NCBI RefSeq assembly: GCF_001665575.1
Contig: NZ_LZSU01000037.1
Span: 1-64,000, forward strand
DNA from: Mycobacterium sp. 852013-51886_SCH5428379
GTDB lineage: Bacteria > Actinomycetota > Actinomycetes > Mycobacteriales > Mycobacteriaceae
Reading direction: 5' to 3'
Length of the DNA: 64,000 nt
Shown here in pieces: positions 1 through 7,457 of the stretch (position 1 is the first letter of the stretch; every line of letters starts with the position of its first letter). The position numbers and the translations under genes are program-made. A model generated the notes under the pieces. That model was not told the DNA's origin. It made no database searches and saw only the letters and a program-made list of their open reading frames with translations.

Positions 1-302
1 GACAGCCGCCCCTCGCGCAGCGCTTGGGTGCAGCGCGGAAACTCTTCGGCGCGGCGGGCGACGGTGACCATGACCTCCGCGTTGCGGGGGGTGACGCCGG
101 TTTTCCAGGCCACCAGCGCCTCCATGGAGCGGGCGCCGGTCATCCCCCACAGCTCGTCGCGGTCGATCTCGGCGATGATGTCGATCAGCCGTCCGTCGAT
201 CGCGTTGCGCTGCCCGGACAGCTCGGCGAACTCGTCGAACAGCACCTCGAGGCGGTCTTTCGGGCTGACCCGACTGACCAAAGACGCTGCCGCTGAGGAC
301 AT
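1..302 (-). CDS. DUF222 / 13E12-repeat family protein, N-terminal part (runs off left edge)
   Basis: The minus-strand frame is open from an ATG at 302-300 to the left edge with no stop, so only about the first 100 residues are visible. They begin MSSAAASLVSRVSPKDRLEV and continue through LFDEFAELSGQRNAIDGRL and MTGARSMEALVAWKTG. This is the pattern I know from the N-terminal DUF222 domain of actinobacterial 13E12-repeat proteins, which usually carry a C-terminal HNH nuclease domain (off the edge here). These genes are often multicopy and linked to mobile or integration-prone sites. Function is unproven. The next gene is divergent, with 117 bp between. Frame and family are fairly certain; the HNH domain is inferred. 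Confidence 0.75.
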   Translation of the reverse strand, partial: MSSAAASLVSRVSPKDRLEVLFDEFAELSGQRNAIDGRLIDIIAEIDRDELWGMTGARSMEALVAWKTGVTPRNAEVMVTVARRAEEFPRCTQALREGRL

Positions 303-419
303 ATCACCATCAAAGCAGAGGGGTCCGACAAAAATCCGAATCGCCCCCGAGCATGCTCGCGGTGACGGAAGATGAGGCATGCCGTGTAGGAACCGCTGCT
401 CCGGGTACAAGTCGCGTCG
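303..419. promoter_or_regulatory. Divergent intergenic region with a 12-bp palindrome
   Basis: These 117 bp separate the DUF222 gene from the divergent protease gene. They contain a perfect 12-bp palindrome, CGAGCATGCTCG, at 348-359, and a second copy of its GCATGC core near 391. No clear -35/-10 pair was identified for either gene. The palindrome could be a regulator site, but its function is unknown. Confidence 0.3.
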
Positions 420-1112
420 ATGATTGATCGACTGAAATCCGCCGCCGGCGCCGCTGCGGCGCTGATCGCCCTGCTGACCTGGTCCCAACCATCCGCTGCG
501 CACGCCTTCGGCGAGTATCCGGTGGCCAGCCCGGGCGCGTATCTGTTGAGTACGATCCTGGCCCCCAACGGCCAGCCCTTCCAGTGCACGTCCGGCTTCA
601 CCGTCCGCACCCCCGCCGGCGCACCCGCGATGCTCACGGCCGGGCACTGCCGACGGGACCCGGCCAACGACACCGTCCTGCAACGAACTCCCATGGGCGA
701 CAGGGTTATCGGGCGCTACATTCGATCGGAAGTGCAGCCCGGCGTCCGCGACGCGGGGTTGGTCGATCTGGTCGGCAGTTCGGTGCCCGTGGTTCCCGAC
801 GTGGACGCGATGCGGGTCACCCGGGTGATGACGGCCGACGACGTCCGCCGCGAGAATCCGCAGCTGTGCAAATCCGGTGCACGCACGGGTCTGTCATGCG
901 GGCCGGTCACCGCCGTCACCGACACCCAGGTGTCGTTCCGGGCGTGGGACGATCTCGGTGATTCCGGCGCGCCGGTCTACGCCCGCAATCCCGAGGGAAC
1001 CGTGGCGGCCGTGGGGATCCTGTACGCCCACACCGACGACCTGTCCGGCCGCATCGTGCACGCGACGATGGTGGCCCCCGTGCTGGCTCAGTGGGGCCTG
1101 TCGCTCTGGTGA
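420..1112 (+). CDS. Secreted chymotrypsin-like (S1) serine protease
   Basis: This 230-residue protein has an N-terminal signal peptide: a hydrophobic stretch at about residues 8-20 and a probable AxA cleavage near residue 29 (SAAHA). The exported part carries a trypsin-fold triad: His76 in TAGHC, probable Asp111 in RDAGLVDL, and Ser182 in LGDSGAPVY. Cys77, Cys150 and Cys160 could form disulfides. Length fits small actinobacterial S1 proteases. It should act outside the membrane as an endopeptidase; its substrate is unknown. It is a single gene, with its stop only 8 bp from the end of the convergent hydrolase gene. Protease identity is confident; exact start and physiological role are not. Confidence 0.85.
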   Translation: MIDRLKSAAGAAAALIALLTWSQPSAAHAFGEYPVASPGAYLLSTILAPNGQPFQCTSGFTVRTPAGAPAMLTAGHCRRDPANDTVLQRTPMGDRVIGRYIRSEVQPGVRDAGLVDLVGSSVPVVPDVDAMRVTRVMTADDVRRENPQLCKSGARTGLSCGPVTAVTDTQVSFRAWDDLGDSGAPVYARNPEGTVAAVGILYAHTDDLSGRIVHATMVAPVLAQWGLSLW

Positions 1113-1120
1113 GTCCGCAC

Positions 1121-1894
1121 TCAGCCGAATCTCGCGTACAGCGCGGGCAGGAAGCCGGCCAGGTGATTCATCTCCTGCGCACAGTGCACGAGCAGATCAC
1201 GCGGCTCCGGCAGCCGGCGCGCGGCGACCGGGCGGACGACGTTGTCGGCCAGGCGAGTTGAGGTCCGCACACCGATGTACGGGCCACCCATCCAGAACCT
1301 CGACCGCATCTCCGCACCGCCGGTGGTGGCTCGCACATGGTGGACGAACCAGCCGATGTCGACCGGTGTCTCGCTCGACCCCAGTCGCGCACACACCGCG
1401 ACGTCCTCGCCGAGGCATCCGGCATCCAGACCCAGCACCGACGGTTCGACGAACCGGATCGCGGCCTTGGCGTAGGCCGACCCGAGGTACTCCTCGATCA
1501 GAGAGGTGCGACCGACCCAACGGCCGTCACCGCCACCGTCCGCCCACCGCGCCGAGGCGTGGGCACGCGGATGCCACAGTTTGTAGCGGGTGGTCTGACT
1601 GCCGTGCCAGCCGAACCACCAGTCCCACATCGCAGGGGTGACGCCGGGCATGTCCGTGCGCACCGCCACGCTGAAACCGCCACCGCGCAGATGTCCGAAT
1701 CCGTTCTCGGTCTGCTGGTACCCGGCGTCGAGAAGGTCTGCGGCGTCATCGAATCCGAGCAGTGTCTGATCGGCCTGCGGACCGTGCTGCAACGCGGTGA
1801 CCACATGGGCCGGCAGCGGCGCCATCTGCCGGTCGAAGAACGATGCCCACGCGGTGTCGGCGTCGTCGCCGCGGTAGCCGAGGTAAGCCGACAT
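1121..1894 (-). CDS. DAPG/phloretin hydrolase-like (PhlG family) protein
   Basis: This 257-residue protein resembles the DAPG hydrolase PhlG / phloretin hydrolase domain family, zinc enzymes that split a C-C bond to release an acyl group from acylphloroglucinols. Characteristic features are the WDWWFGWHG region (91-98), HPRAH (108-112), LIEEYLG near 135 and a C-terminal His237-x3-Glu241 pair in VHCAQEMNHL. The last pair has the spacing I recall for two of the PhlG zinc ligands. The start is the ATG at 1894-1892, which overlaps by one base the TGA of the upstream flavoenzyme, implying translational coupling. The substrate is not known; an aromatic ketone is inferred from the family and the IclR neighbour. 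Confidence 0.75.
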   Translation of the reverse strand: MSAYLGYRGDDADTAWASFFDRQMAPLPAHVVTALQHGPQADQTLLGFDDAADLLDAGYQQTENGFGHLRGGGFSVAVRTDMPGVTPAMWDWWFGWHGSQTTRYKLWHPRAHASARWADGGGDGRWVGRTSLIEEYLGSAYAKAAIRFVEPSVLGLDAGCLGEDVAVCARLGSSETPVDIGWFVHHVRATTGGAEMRSRFWMGGPYIGVRTSTRLADNVVRPVAARRLPEPRDLLVHCAQEMNHLAGFLPALYARFG

Positions 1895-3243
1895 CAGGGC
1901 CGGCCCATCCAGGCGTGGAACCGCCCGTCGGGGTCGTAATCGGCGCGGACCCTGTCCAATCGCGCCATGGCATCGTCGGTGGCGAACCGGGCGGGCCGTT
2001 GCGCGAGATTCTCGTCGGCGAGCTGGATCCCGGTGGCCAGATGCGCCATGGCAGCCATGTTGGATCGCGGCCAGTCCGCGTAGCGGTCGTCGTCGGTGTC
2101 GTCCTGCCACACCGAGTAGAGCGCCAGATAGATCTCGTCCTCGAGGCTGTAGGCCATGTCCTGCCGCTGCGGCGACGGGCCCCAGTTCAGCCACAGGAAG
2201 TGCGACGGATGGGGCGGCAACGTCTCGAGGATTCGGTGGATACCGGGCATCAGATCCTCCGCCGATGCCGACGTCCACATGTTGTCGGCGGCGTACCGGT
2301 GACCGTCCGGGTAGTTGCTCATGATGCCGTCGTACCAGGTGGGCAGGTCAGTCGGAGCGAAAGGCGCTGCCAATACCGCCTTTTCGCGCGCAGGACACGA
2401 GTCGAGCAGCGCCAGCGCGTCGCGCGCGTCGGCTTCGGAGTCCGCGAAGACCGGTGAGGCGAACACAATGCCGGGGGTGTCCAGACCGGCGCCCGGCACC
2501 GACTTCGACGTGGCGATCTGGAGTTCGACGCGGCGGTCGACCTCGGCGCTGACGGCGCGTGCCCAGGTGAAGATGTCCTCGGCGTAGTCGAGCGGGTAGA
2601 CGTACAGGCTGCTGCCGCAGACGGGCGGATTGGGATGCAGCCGGAGGTGGAATGCAGTCACCACCGCGAAGAATCCGGGTCCGGCGCCGCGGGCCGCCCA
2701 GTAGAGATCGGGGTGGTGCTCGGCGTCGACGTAGAGCCGGTCGCCGTCGGCGGTGACGACGTCGAGACCGAGGACGCTCTCGCACGCCGGCCCGAGGACG
2801 CGGCTGTTCCAGCCGTAACCGCCCTGCAGCAGGTACCCGCCGATCCGCACTCCCCTGCAGTGCCCGGCGGGGAAGAACACGCCGTCAGCGGCCAGCTCCG
2901 TGGCGAGTACGCTGCCGCCTTTGCCCGGACCCACGACGGCCACCATCCGGTCCCGGTCGACGGTGCAGTGATCCAACCGGCTGACGTCGAGCAGCACGCC
3001 GCCGTCGCGCACATGATTGCCCGCCCAACTGTGCCCACCGGAGCGGATGCCCACCTGGTGACCGTGCGCCTTGGCATAGCGGATGGTCGCGACGACGTCA
3101 TCGGCGTCGGCGGCCTGTACCACCACATCCGGATAACGCTGCGGCGTACGGGCGTTCCACACCGTCGCGCGGCGGGCCTCTTCGTAACCGGGCTCGCCGC
3201 GACGGAAATGTCGGTCGCTCGGCAGAGCGACTACAGCAGTCAT
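1894..3243 (-). CDS. FAD-linked oxidase, berberine-bridge (BBE) type
   Basis: This 449-residue VAO/PCMH-family flavoenzyme has an N-terminal FAD domain with RSGGHSW (His71), the histidine used for covalent flavin attachment. GHCRGVRIGGY follows, where Cys129 sits at the second attachment position of bicovalent BBE enzymes. The C-terminal BBE segment ends with RADYDPDGRFHAWMG. Such enzymes oxidise alcohols, sugars or aromatic compounds using O2. It is the first gene of a two-gene operon with the PhlG-like hydrolase, so the pair probably processes one aromatic or polyketide substrate. Its promoter region faces the IclR gene across 64 bp that contain a large inverted repeat. Family is confident; substrate is unknown. 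Confidence 0.85.
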   Translation of the reverse strand: MTAVVALPSDRHFRRGEPGYEEARRATVWNARTPQRYPDVVVQAADADDVVATIRYAKAHGHQVGIRSGGHSWAGNHVRDGGVLLDVSRLDHCTVDRDRMVAVVGPGKGGSVLATELAADGVFFPAGHCRGVRIGGYLLQGGYGWNSRVLGPACESVLGLDVVTADGDRLYVDAEHHPDLYWAARGAGPGFFAVVTAFHLRLHPNPPVCGSSLYVYPLDYAEDIFTWARAVSAEVDRRVELQIATSKSVPGAGLDTPGIVFASPVFADSEADARDALALLDSCPAREKAVLAAPFAPTDLPTWYDGIMSNYPDGHRYAADNMWTSASAEDLMPGIHRILETLPPHPSHFLWLNWGPSPQRQDMAYSLEDEIYLALYSVWQDDTDDDRYADWPRSNMAAMAHLATGIQLADENLAQRPARFATDDAMARLDRVRADYDPDGRFHAWMGRP

Positions 3244-3254
3244 GGTCTCTCCCT

Positions 3255-3293
3255 GATTCGCATAGTGAATTTGTCGGATTCATTGTGCGGATC
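3255..3293. promoter_or_regulatory. Inverted repeat, candidate IclR operator
   Basis: Two 16-bp arms, GATTCGCATAGTGAAT (3255-3270) and ATTCATTGTGCGGATC (3278-3293), are inverted copies matching at 13 of 16 positions around a 7-bp spacer. They fill most of the 64-bp gap between the flavoenzyme start (3243) and the IclR GTG (3308), so a protein bound here could control both genes. The inverted repeat is seen directly; binding by the adjacent IclR protein is inferred. Confidence 0.6.
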
Positions 3294-3307
3294 AATATAG
3301 TGACGGG

Positions 3308-4054
3308 GTGACGCCCTCGGACAAGAATCAACGAACTGGACGAAGCGCCCGTGACGAGGGCATCCAGGTGTTACGCCGCGCGGCGGCCGCGCTCGACGAG
3401 ATCGCCACCGAGCCGGGCCGGCTGCGGCTGGTGGACCTGGAGGCGCGGCTGGGGCTGGCCAAGTCGACGGTGCGCCGGTTGATGGTCGGGCTGACCGACG
3501 TCGGCCTCGCCGCCGTCGACGAGCAAGGCCGCTACCTGTTGGGCACCCGGCTGCTCGCACTCACCAGCGCCGACAGCGCGGGACTCGCCGCACGCTTCCG
3601 CCCGGCGCTCGAGCAGCTGGCGGCGCGAACCGGTGAGACCGTCGATCTGTCGGTGCTGCGCGGCCGGCAGATGTGGTTCATCGACCAGGTCGAGTCCGCG
3701 CACCGGCTGCGCGCGGTGTCGGCGGTCGGGGTGCGCTTCCCGCTGGGCGACACCGCCAACGGCAAGGCGGCACTGGCCCGGCTCGAGGAAGCGGCGGCCG
3801 ACTCGTTGATGGCCGGTCTCGACGAGGCGACCGTGGCGAAGCTGCGCACCGAACTTCCCGAGATCCGCCGCACAGGAATCGCTTTCGATCGCGATGAACA
3901 CACCGTCGGTATCTCGGCGGCCGGCGTCGCCGGTCGGACGGCGGACGGTCAGATGGTCGCGATCTCCGTGCCGGCACCCACCGAACGGTTCCGGGCGAAC
4001 GAGGCGGCGATCGTCGCCGCACTGCGCGACGTCGCTGCGGACTGGACCGGCTGA
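3308..4054 (+). CDS. IclR family transcriptional regulator
   Basis: This 248-residue protein starts with GTG. It has an N-terminal winged helix-turn-helix (recognition region about 42-62, LVDLEARLGLAKSTVRRLM), followed by an IclR effector-binding domain with MWFIDQVESAHRLRAVSAVG and the typical GDTANGKAALA segment. IclR proteins usually bind aromatic or small-acid effectors and regulate an adjacent divergent catabolic operon. Here that operon is the BBE oxidase plus PhlG-like hydrolase. The intervening inverted repeat at 3255-3293 is the likely operator. The effector cannot be read from sequence. Confidence 0.9.
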   Translation: MTPSDKNQRTGRSARDEGIQVLRRAAAALDEIATEPGRLRLVDLEARLGLAKSTVRRLMVGLTDVGLAAVDEQGRYLLGTRLLALTSADSAGLAARFRPALEQLAARTGETVDLSVLRGRQMWFIDQVESAHRLRAVSAVGVRFPLGDTANGKAALARLEEAAADSLMAGLDEATVAKLRTELPEIRRTGIAFDRDEHTVGISAAGVAGRTADGQMVAISVPAPTERFRANEAAIVAALRDVAADWTG

Positions 4055-4056
4055 GG

Positions 4057-4461
4057 TCAGCTGGTCATCCGGTCGATGCGCCGCAACGCGATCGCCAGCA
4101 CCGGGACGTACGGCGCGGCGGGCAGCGGCGCCGACATGTAGACCCGGGTCCCGTCGCCGACCGGTTCGACGCCGTGGGCGGTCGCGGGAATCCCCGCCAC
4201 CCGCCACGCCCAGCGCCGACCGGGCTCGAACTCCGTGATGGTGAACGGCAGCGGCACACCGACGGGCGTGAAAACCTTGCCGCGGGCGCCGAGGGCGAGT
4301 TCGCCGGCCCCGGATCCGGCCCCGTCGAGTTCGGCCCCGGCGACGGTCGGACCCCACTTCGGCCAGGCCCGCAGATCGGTCAGAACCGCCCATACCGCCG
4401 ACGGCGCAGCCCGGACCACGCGGCTGACGACCACCGAGCCACCGCTCACCTCGACACCCAT
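4057..4461 (-). CDS. SRPBCC (polyketide cyclase/START-like) protein
   Basis: This small 134-residue single-domain protein has the SRPBCC pattern: an N-terminal VSRVVRAAPSAVWAVLTDLRAWPKWGP segment and later FTITEFEPGRRWAWRV. These helix-grip folds bind hydrophobic ligands or act as cyclases or aromatases. There is no signal peptide or membrane segment. The gene is convergent with the IclR gene, whose stop lies 2 bp away, and it lies downstream of the O-methyltransferase gene on the same strand with a 52-bp gap. Function is unassigned. Confidence 0.7.
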   Translation of the reverse strand: MGVEVSGGSVVVSRVVRAAPSAVWAVLTDLRAWPKWGPTVAGAELDGAGSGAGELALGARGKVFTPVGVPLPFTITEFEPGRRWAWRVAGIPATAHGVEPVGDGTRVYMSAPLPAAPYVPVLAIALRRIDRMTS

Positions 4462-4513
4462 GTGCGTTGCGATGCCCGAGCGGCACGGCCGCTAAACGGA
4501 CTACGTGACCGCG

Positions 4514-5173
4514 TTAGGTGATGACGGCGACCGCGAAGCCGTCCCAGTTCTTGGTGCCGACGGTCTGGATCGCGGCCGTGGACAACCGCGGATGGTCACC
4601 CATCAGTTCGAGCATTTCGCGCACCGCGCGGGCCTGCACGTCATCGGGCGCCGGATCGTAGATCCGCCCCATCCGGGTGACGTTGTCGACGACGATCGCG
4701 GTGCCCGGCCGGCCGAGCGCGATGGCCCATTCGACGTAGGCGATGTTGTTCTCCTTGTCGGCGTCGATGAACACCAGGTCGAACGGTTCGCCACCCTGCA
4801 GCGTGGGCAGGGTGTCGAGCGCCGCACCGACGAGCACCTCGACCCGGTCGGCGACGCCGGCGCGGGCCAGGTTCTCGCGGGCCACCTCGGCGTGCCGGGG
4901 TTCGAACTCGAGGGTGACGACGTGTCCATCGGGTCCGGCGCCGCGGGCGAGGTTGATGGTGCTGTAGCCGGCCAGCGTGCCGATCTCCAGGACGCGGCGC
5001 GCATGGATCATCGTGGCCAGCAGCGCGAGCAGCCTGCCGTGCTGCGCGGACACCTCGATCGGCGGCATCCCGGCCGCCGAGGCCGATTGTCTGGCGGCTA
5101 CCAACGCTTCGTCCTCGGTGTGCAGCAGCTCGCCGAACAACTCATCGACCGCCTGCGGATCCGGCTCACTCAC
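4514..5173 (-). CDS. SAM-dependent O-methyltransferase (Rv0187-like)
   Basis: This 219-residue class I methyltransferase belongs to the catechol/caffeoyl-CoA O-methyltransferase family. Motif I is RRVLEIGTLAGYSTINLARG (SAM binding), followed by VTLEFEPRHAEVARENL, FDLVFIDADKENN (metal/substrate Asp) and AIVVDNV. The sequence closely recalls M. tuberculosis Rv0187 (also about 220 aa), and the neighbours keep that order. The GTG at 5173-5171 was chosen because it gives the family length; an upstream in-frame extension is not family-like. It is cytosolic; the acceptor substrate is unknown. Confidence 0.85.
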   Translation of the reverse strand: MSEPDPQAVDELFGELLHTEDEALVAARQSASAAGMPPIEVSAQHGRLLALLATMIHARRVLEIGTLAGYSTINLARGAGPDGHVVTLEFEPRHAEVARENLARAGVADRVEVLVGAALDTLPTLQGGEPFDLVFIDADKENNIAYVEWAIALGRPGTAIVVDNVTRMGRIYDPAPDDVQARAVREMLELMGDHPRLSTAAIQTVGTKNWDGFAVAVIT

Positions 5174-5183
5174 GCCATGAACG

Positions 5184-5684
5184 CTAACCCAGCCGGACCC
5201 CCTCCTTCGCGTACACCACCCGCAGCACATGCGCCGCCTCCGGCGCCATCACGGCCTCGGCCAGCTCGCACATCGTGGTGGCGAACGCCGGTCCGTGGGC
5301 GGGTTCGGCCCGGCAGAGGTGATGGGCGATCTCGTGCAGCACCACGAGCTCCCGCAGGGCCCACGTCGTCCGCTTCTCGGGCACCGCGATCACGGCGCGG
5401 TCGTCGGTGCGCTCGTAGTGCGCGGCCGTCACCCCGCGGCGGGCCCGGACGCTCAGCGGTCCGGCGCCGGGCCAGTGGGACCGGATCGTCGGGTGGGCGA
5501 GTACGTCGTCGACGTAGCGCTGCACCGACGCCACCGACGCGAACCGCGCCTCCGGCGGCAGCGTCAGCTGTGCGCCGAAGAACTCGACCACCTGGTTGCC
5601 GTGCTGCGCGGCCCGGTCGAACAGCGTGCGCACGAACTGCTCCGCGCCGTAGACCTGCGCGCGCTGGGTATCGCGCGGGGTCAC
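5184..5684 (-). CDS. TIGR04338-type zinc metallohydrolase (Rv0185-like)
   Basis: This 166-residue protein has a clear HExxH zinc motif, VVLHEIAHHL, followed by a downstream histidine region (AEPAHGPAFA). This matches the small actinobacterial metallohydrolase family TIGR04338. There is no signal peptide. The GTG start overlaps the TGA of the upstream DUF2786 gene by 4 bp, so the two are almost certainly co-translated. The two families are often adjacent in actinobacteria, as in Rv0184-Rv0185. The physiological substrate is not known. Confidence 0.8.
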   Translation of the reverse strand: MTPRDTQRAQVYGAEQFVRTLFDRAAQHGNQVVEFFGAQLTLPPEARFASVASVQRYVDDVLAHPTIRSHWPGAGPLSVRARRGVTAAHYERTDDRAVIAVPEKRTTWALRELVVLHEIAHHLCRAEPAHGPAFATTMCELAEAVMAPEAAHVLRVVYAKEGVRLG

Positions 5685-6430
5685 GTCTCCAGCGCGTGCC
5701 GGGCGCCGGCCAACTCCGGACCCATCCCCAGTCGTGCCCGCCTGCCCGCCCGGTCACCGGCGCGCCGCGCCGCCGACGAGTAGCCCGCCGTCGCGCTGGT
5801 GGCCCGCCAGGTGCCGCGCGCCTGCGAAGCCTGCCGGTAGAAGTCCTTGAGCTCGAGATCCTTGTCGCGCAACGCAATTGCAGTGCCCGGACGACGATCG
5901 CGATCCTTGGTGGCGGCAGCGCGCTCCTCGTCGCGGGCTTCGCTGAGCCGCTGCCCGATGCGGGCGCCGAACGCCAGCTGGAAGTTCAGCCGCGCAGTGA
6001 TGGTCGGCGTCGGCCGGTGCGCGCCGGTGGCGATGTAGGCCTCGGACGCCTTGACCATCTGGGTCACCAGGCTGGCGTAGAGCGCGTGGCTGGCGTCGAT
6101 GTCCTCGGCGAAGCCGTAGGCGTAGACGAACGTCGAATTCGAGGCGACATCGCACTTCACGTCGTTGGCCGCGGCGATCACCACCAGCAGCTGGACGTAG
6201 GTGCGCAGGCCACGGGTGCCGGCCTCACCGATGGTGATGGTGCGTTGCACGGGTTCTTGCGCCTTGCCCCGCTGCGCGGAGTGTGAGCGGGCCACCGCCA
6301 GATCGATCGAGGTCGCGGTGGCCAACCGCTGTGCGGCGGCCATGAACGCCTCGGCCTCGTGCGGGTTGTCGGTGCCCTCGGCCTGGCGCAGCAGAGCCGC
6401 GATCCGCGCCAGCATCTTGTCGTCGCTCAT
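5681..6430 (-). CDS. DUF2786 domain protein (Rv0184-like)
   Basis: This 249-residue protein has an N-terminal DUF2786 segment (MLARIAALLRQAEGTDNPHEAEAFMAAAQRLA, about residues 5-40) and a longer alpha-rich, Arg/Ala-rich tail. The length equals that recalled for Rv0184. The ATG at 6430-6428 was chosen because it begins the conserved region; further upstream codons are not family-like. It overlaps the following metallohydrolase by 4 bp. No enzymatic role is established; a link to DNA or phage-related functions has been suggested for the domain but cannot be seen here. Confidence 0.8.
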   Translation of the reverse strand: MSDDKMLARIAALLRQAEGTDNPHEAEAFMAAAQRLATATSIDLAVARSHSAQRGKAQEPVQRTITIGEAGTRGLRTYVQLLVVIAAANDVKCDVASNSTFVYAYGFAEDIDASHALYASLVTQMVKASEAYIATGAHRPTPTITARLNFQLAFGARIGQRLSEARDEERAAATKDRDRRPGTAIALRDKDLELKDFYRQASQARGTWRATSATAGYSSAARRAGDRAGRRARLGMGPELAGARHALET

Positions 6431-6446
6431 GTGGGCCAGATTATGG

Positions 6447-7457
6447 CTACTTCCCGACAAATCCATCGATCGCCGAGACGACCTGTGGAGAAAGCGGATC
6501 ACCGTTGGCGTAGTTGGCGACGTTGTCGGTCGGATCGTCGCGCAGCACGTGGCTCACTCCGTCGAGTTCGACGACGGTCAGCGCGGTGTGCTTCAGCGCC
6601 TGGATCAGCGGGCGCAGCGCCTCGCAGCGGGCCTGGCCGTCGGCGTCCGAGCACGTCAGCAGTACCGGCGTGCCCGCGGGCAGGTCGGCGGCCAGTGCCA
6701 GCGGATCGATCCGGTCGGCTTCGATGACGGCCTTGACGTTGCCGGGATTGACGATCGCGCTGAGCCCTTCGGGAAGCTGTGCCGGCACGGTGCCCGCGGT
6801 GCGAATCTGGTCGACGGCGGCCAGCCACTGCGCAAGCACCTCCGGCGAGGCCTGTCCGCGCACCCGGTCGGTGACGATGTCCAGATAGCGGCCGGGCAGC
6901 GGCTGCAGCAGCCCCAGGGAGTGCACCTTCGGCGCGTCCGGGGTGGTCGCAGCGGCCAGCGTCATCGCGTGGACCGCGCCCTCCCCCACCGCGTAGATCG
7001 AGACCCGGTCCCTCTCGGTGCCCGGCTGGTCGGCCAGGAAGCGCAGCGCGGCGGCCGCGCCCGTCGTGTACACCGCGCTACCCACATCCGCCGGTCGCGC
7101 GGCGTACGGGCCGATGCCGGTGCGTCCGGTACCGACCTTGTCGTAGCGCAGCGACGCCACGTCGTGACCCGAGAGCAGTTCGGCGAGCTGGCGCATGTTG
7201 CCGACCGGACCCGCGACCGCGTTGTCGCCGTTGCGGTCGGTCTGCCCGCTCTCCGAGATCAGCAGGGCGGCGGGTCCCGTGGTGTCCGGGCGGTGCCGGT
7301 AGGTGCCGTAGATGGTCAGCCCATCAGCGGTGAACGTGACCTCGTCCTCGGTCCAGTCGGCCGCCGCCGGCTGCGATTCCTCCGACGAACACCCGCCGAT
7401 CAGCAGCAGGCATGAGAGCATTACTGCCACAAGAGCTTTGATGGCCGGGCTTCTCAC
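6447..7457 (-). CDS. Lipoprotein with alpha/beta-hydrolase fold lacking the nucleophile serine
   Basis: This 336-residue protein has a lipoprotein signal (hydrophobic segment, then LLLIGGC with lipidated Cys23). The mature part follows the alpha/beta-hydrolase family that normally reads GSGPTDRDG...DKRGxGxS...GHSEGG. Here ISESGQTDRNG (68-77), YDKVGTG and VGEGA (157-161) are found, so the usual Ser is Gly158. The acid (TCSDADG) and His (GVSHVLRD) regions are still present. The GTG at 7457 overlaps the upstream lipase stop by 4 bp, so it is translated with monoacylglycerol lipase. It may be an inactive, ligand-binding relative acting at the outer face of the membrane. Confidence 0.75.
   Translation of the reverse strand: MRSPAIKALVAVMLSCLLLIGGCSSEESQPAAADWTEDEVTFTADGLTIYGTYRHRPDTTGPAALLISESGQTDRNGDNAVAGPVGNMRQLAELLSGHDVASLRYDKVGTGRTGIGPYAARPADVGSAVYTTGAAAALRFLADQPGTERDRVSIYAVGEGAVHAMTLAAATTPDAPKVHSLGLLQPLPGRYLDIVTDRVRGQASPEVLAQWLAAVDQIRTAGTVPAQLPEGLSAIVNPGNVKAVIEADRIDPLALAADLPAGTPVLLTCSDADGQARCEALRPLIQALKHTALTVVELDGVSHVLRDDPTDNVANYANGDPLSPQVVSAIDGFVGK

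Noticed and set aside
185..694. 169-codon minus-strand frame across the first intergenic region
   Set aside because: It runs through the promoter gap and antisense to the protease gene, has no family resemblance, and conflicts with the clear DUF222 frame that ends at the left edge.
4505..6286. 593-codon plus-strand frame
   Set aside because: Antisense to the O-methyltransferase, metallohydrolase and DUF2786 genes; composition (Arg, Gly, Pro rich) is typical of antisense frames in GC-rich DNA.
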